Origin: Mimachlamys varia
Lineage: Eukaryota; Mollusca; Bivalvia; Pectinida; Pectinidae
DNA: 64,000 nucleotides
Assembly (NCBI GenBank): GCA_947623455.1
Contig: OX392534.1
Location: 41,545,426 to 41,609,425, forward strand
Direction: 5' to 3'
Shown in pieces: positions 41,801 through 44,800 of the stretch; the stretch's first letter is position 1, and every line of letters starts with the position of its first letter. The translations under genes were made by a program, and so were the position numbers. The notes under the pieces are model-generated. The model had not been told where the DNA came from. It saw only the letters and a list, made by a program, of their open reading frames with translations, and ran no database searches.

Positions 41801-44800
41801 TATTGTGTGTCTGTTAAAGTGTACATAAAAAATGCTAGGTCTAGTTTGAAACAGAAAGCTGAATATAAACTGATGATGTATTGAACACAGGTGCTTGTGG
41901 ACATGAATATGATATTTGTATTAATTGAAAAGTGCATAATAACAACCCATGTATTTTAGCCTTATGTAGCCTAAGACTACACTAAATGGGTTGTTATGCA
42001 CTTTTCAATTAAGCATTTTATTATTATGAAATATTGTATTTGTCTGTTAGCTACTACTGTATTTTCAATGAATACAAACATAGCATTCATGTCCACAAGC
42101 ACCTGTGTTATTTGAACAATTTTTACAAAAAGCAAATCAGAATTTTAGATCAGAAGAAAGATAGGACATGTGACATTTTAATCATTCTTGTTAACTGTAC
42201 AGCACATAGGGACTTGTTGCCAGCTAGTCTAAGCTTTTCACCACCACACAACCTTTTCCTAGAGTACATAAGCCAGAATCAACAAACGAATGCATTTAGC
42301 CTATGATAAGCCCATGGGATATATAGCCCTTTTGAAATGGAATAAAATGCATGGGTATCGGGTTTATTCCTACTTCAAGTGTATGGGCTTAATGCAGAAC
42401 CATGGGCTTATCAGTGGTAAAATATGATCCTGTATTGTAGTCTGTCTGGTAAACTTGTTTCTGATCACCTGTCTTACCTGTGTGTTGTCTCCCCTGTTTC
42501 AGGACTCGGCAGGGTCATCGCTGTACATACTGTATAAAGCCATCAAGGTTCAGGTAGAGAAGGGCCCCATAGATCATGTAACCTGTGATGCACGTTACTC
42601 TCTGTCAGAGGACCGTCTGCTCAGGACAGAGTGTAAACTAGAAGTAGAGATGTTGGTAAGTAGACAGACTTCCTTCACAAAGGTATATTTTTGTGTAAGA
42701 AAATTGGGTTGGGAAGACCTCATGAATCTTTAGTTTTCTATACAAGTTTGATTATGCCAAACCTGCAATTATATCTCGACAACATTTATTTCCAAATTGA
42801 AGATATATAAATCTTTCAGTAAAACTTATATGCAACGGCATAGGAAAAAAACAGCTGTGCAGATTGCAATACGGTATCATGAAAATACATGTAATGTGTA
42901 GTATTTTGATAATTGTAGACTTTGATCACTACAAGAAACAACATCTGGAAAATACTCCAGTTCATAAACATTGTATTAATGTGAAATATACGCACATAAT
43001 TAATTTTCATGAAAATAGCATTGTTGGCATCAGGGAAAAAATAAAAAGACAAACGTAACTCAATAATTCAATTGTTGGTGTTTATATTTGTAGAACCTAA
43101 ATGTGGAGTTTGAGGGGAAGAAATACAAGTGCCGCGTTTTAGACTGTGATACAATTACACAAGCCAAAGAGAAGATGCTGGACACAATATTCCGAAACTT
43201 TGCATATTCCCAGAGGCCATTAGCTGCAGAGCTAGATTTAGGTAGGTAACACAGATATTGTTTTACATATTCCCAGAGGCCATTAGCTACAGAGCTAGAT
43301 CTAGGTAGGTAACACGTGTTAAAGTAATGATTAACACATTTGTGAATACTGAAGGATTATCCATATCCACTGGCTCAATTATATTCATCCTACTTCTGAC
43401 CATGAAAAGGATAAATTATTCATCCTTGTTCTGACTACGAATATCATTAATTATTTATCATACTTTTAACCATGAATATTACTATTATTCATCGTACTTC
43501 TGACCACGAACAGGAAAAATTATCCCATATAATTCTGACCATGAATATGAGTAATTATTCATCGTAAATCTGACCATGAATAAAGATTTCTATTAGTTAT
43601 GTATTTACAGAACTAATGATATACTGTTTGTATTAACAGAACTAAGTAACAGTGGTCGTATGATGCTGGATGAGGATAACACTACAATAAAAGTGGACGG
43701 CTGGAAACAGCTGAACACGTTACAACATTACAAAGTGTTGGACCACTCAGAGATGGTCCTTACTCATCATCAGAACTGTCGTACCATGCCACGCTCGCCC
43801 AATGGTAAGTACTGGAGCCTCCTATTGTTATCTTTTAACATCATGACGGCTTAGCTTTAGTCATATTGTTAAATTTTCCCCACTAGAAGAGATCATGTCT
43901 TGAAGTGACTTATACATTTGATATGTCACTTATTTATAAAAAGACTACAGAGTTTCTTTCACATGTTTGTGGTTATTACATGTTCGTGAAAGTGAATCGC
44001 GACAAATAATGATGGGGATGATTCACATTAAAGGGTTATAGTGCTCTAACTATATAGTATATGTAAAGAATGTATGTAGACGGTTTTGATGAAGTTAAAT
44101 CGCGGCAAAGTGTTGTGATGAGGAAATCAGAAAAGTAAGTAGCTGCAAAAAAAACTTGGTTTGTGGTATTTGAAACTGATAGAAACTCACAGTGTTTTAC
44201 TCAATTTTCAGAGATATTGTTATTGTCATTGTCTATAGATATTGACACCTGTTGTATGTTGATTTAGAGATATTGACACCTGTTGTATGTTGATTTAGAG
44301 ATATTGACACCTGTTGTATGTTGATTTAGAGATATTGACACCTGTTGTATGTTGATTTAGAGATATTGACACCTGTTGTATGTTGATTTAGAGATATTGA
44401 CACCTGTTGTATGTTGATTTAGAGATATTGACACCTGTTGTATGTTGATTTAGAGATATTGACACCTGTTGTATGTTGAATATTACATTACAGGATCTGT
44501 CCACTCCATGGGTTTCCCCCATAGAGATGCCGCTCCCATCGCACGTACGGAGAATGAGGTCGGCACCAAGATCTGGCATTTGGTGAGTTAGCTGGTTTCT
44601 TTATCTTGTAAAAGCTTGATAAAAAATGTATACAAAAATTCATGAAATTCGAATCTGACACATGTAGGAGTCGAAAAATTATTTGGTTTCAACGGGTTTC
44701 CAGAAATCCAGGTTCTAGTGATAAGAAATGGAGATGCAAATGTATATCATGATAAAATGAAAGAATATTTAGGGATCAAATAAGACAGGTTAAAATGTGT

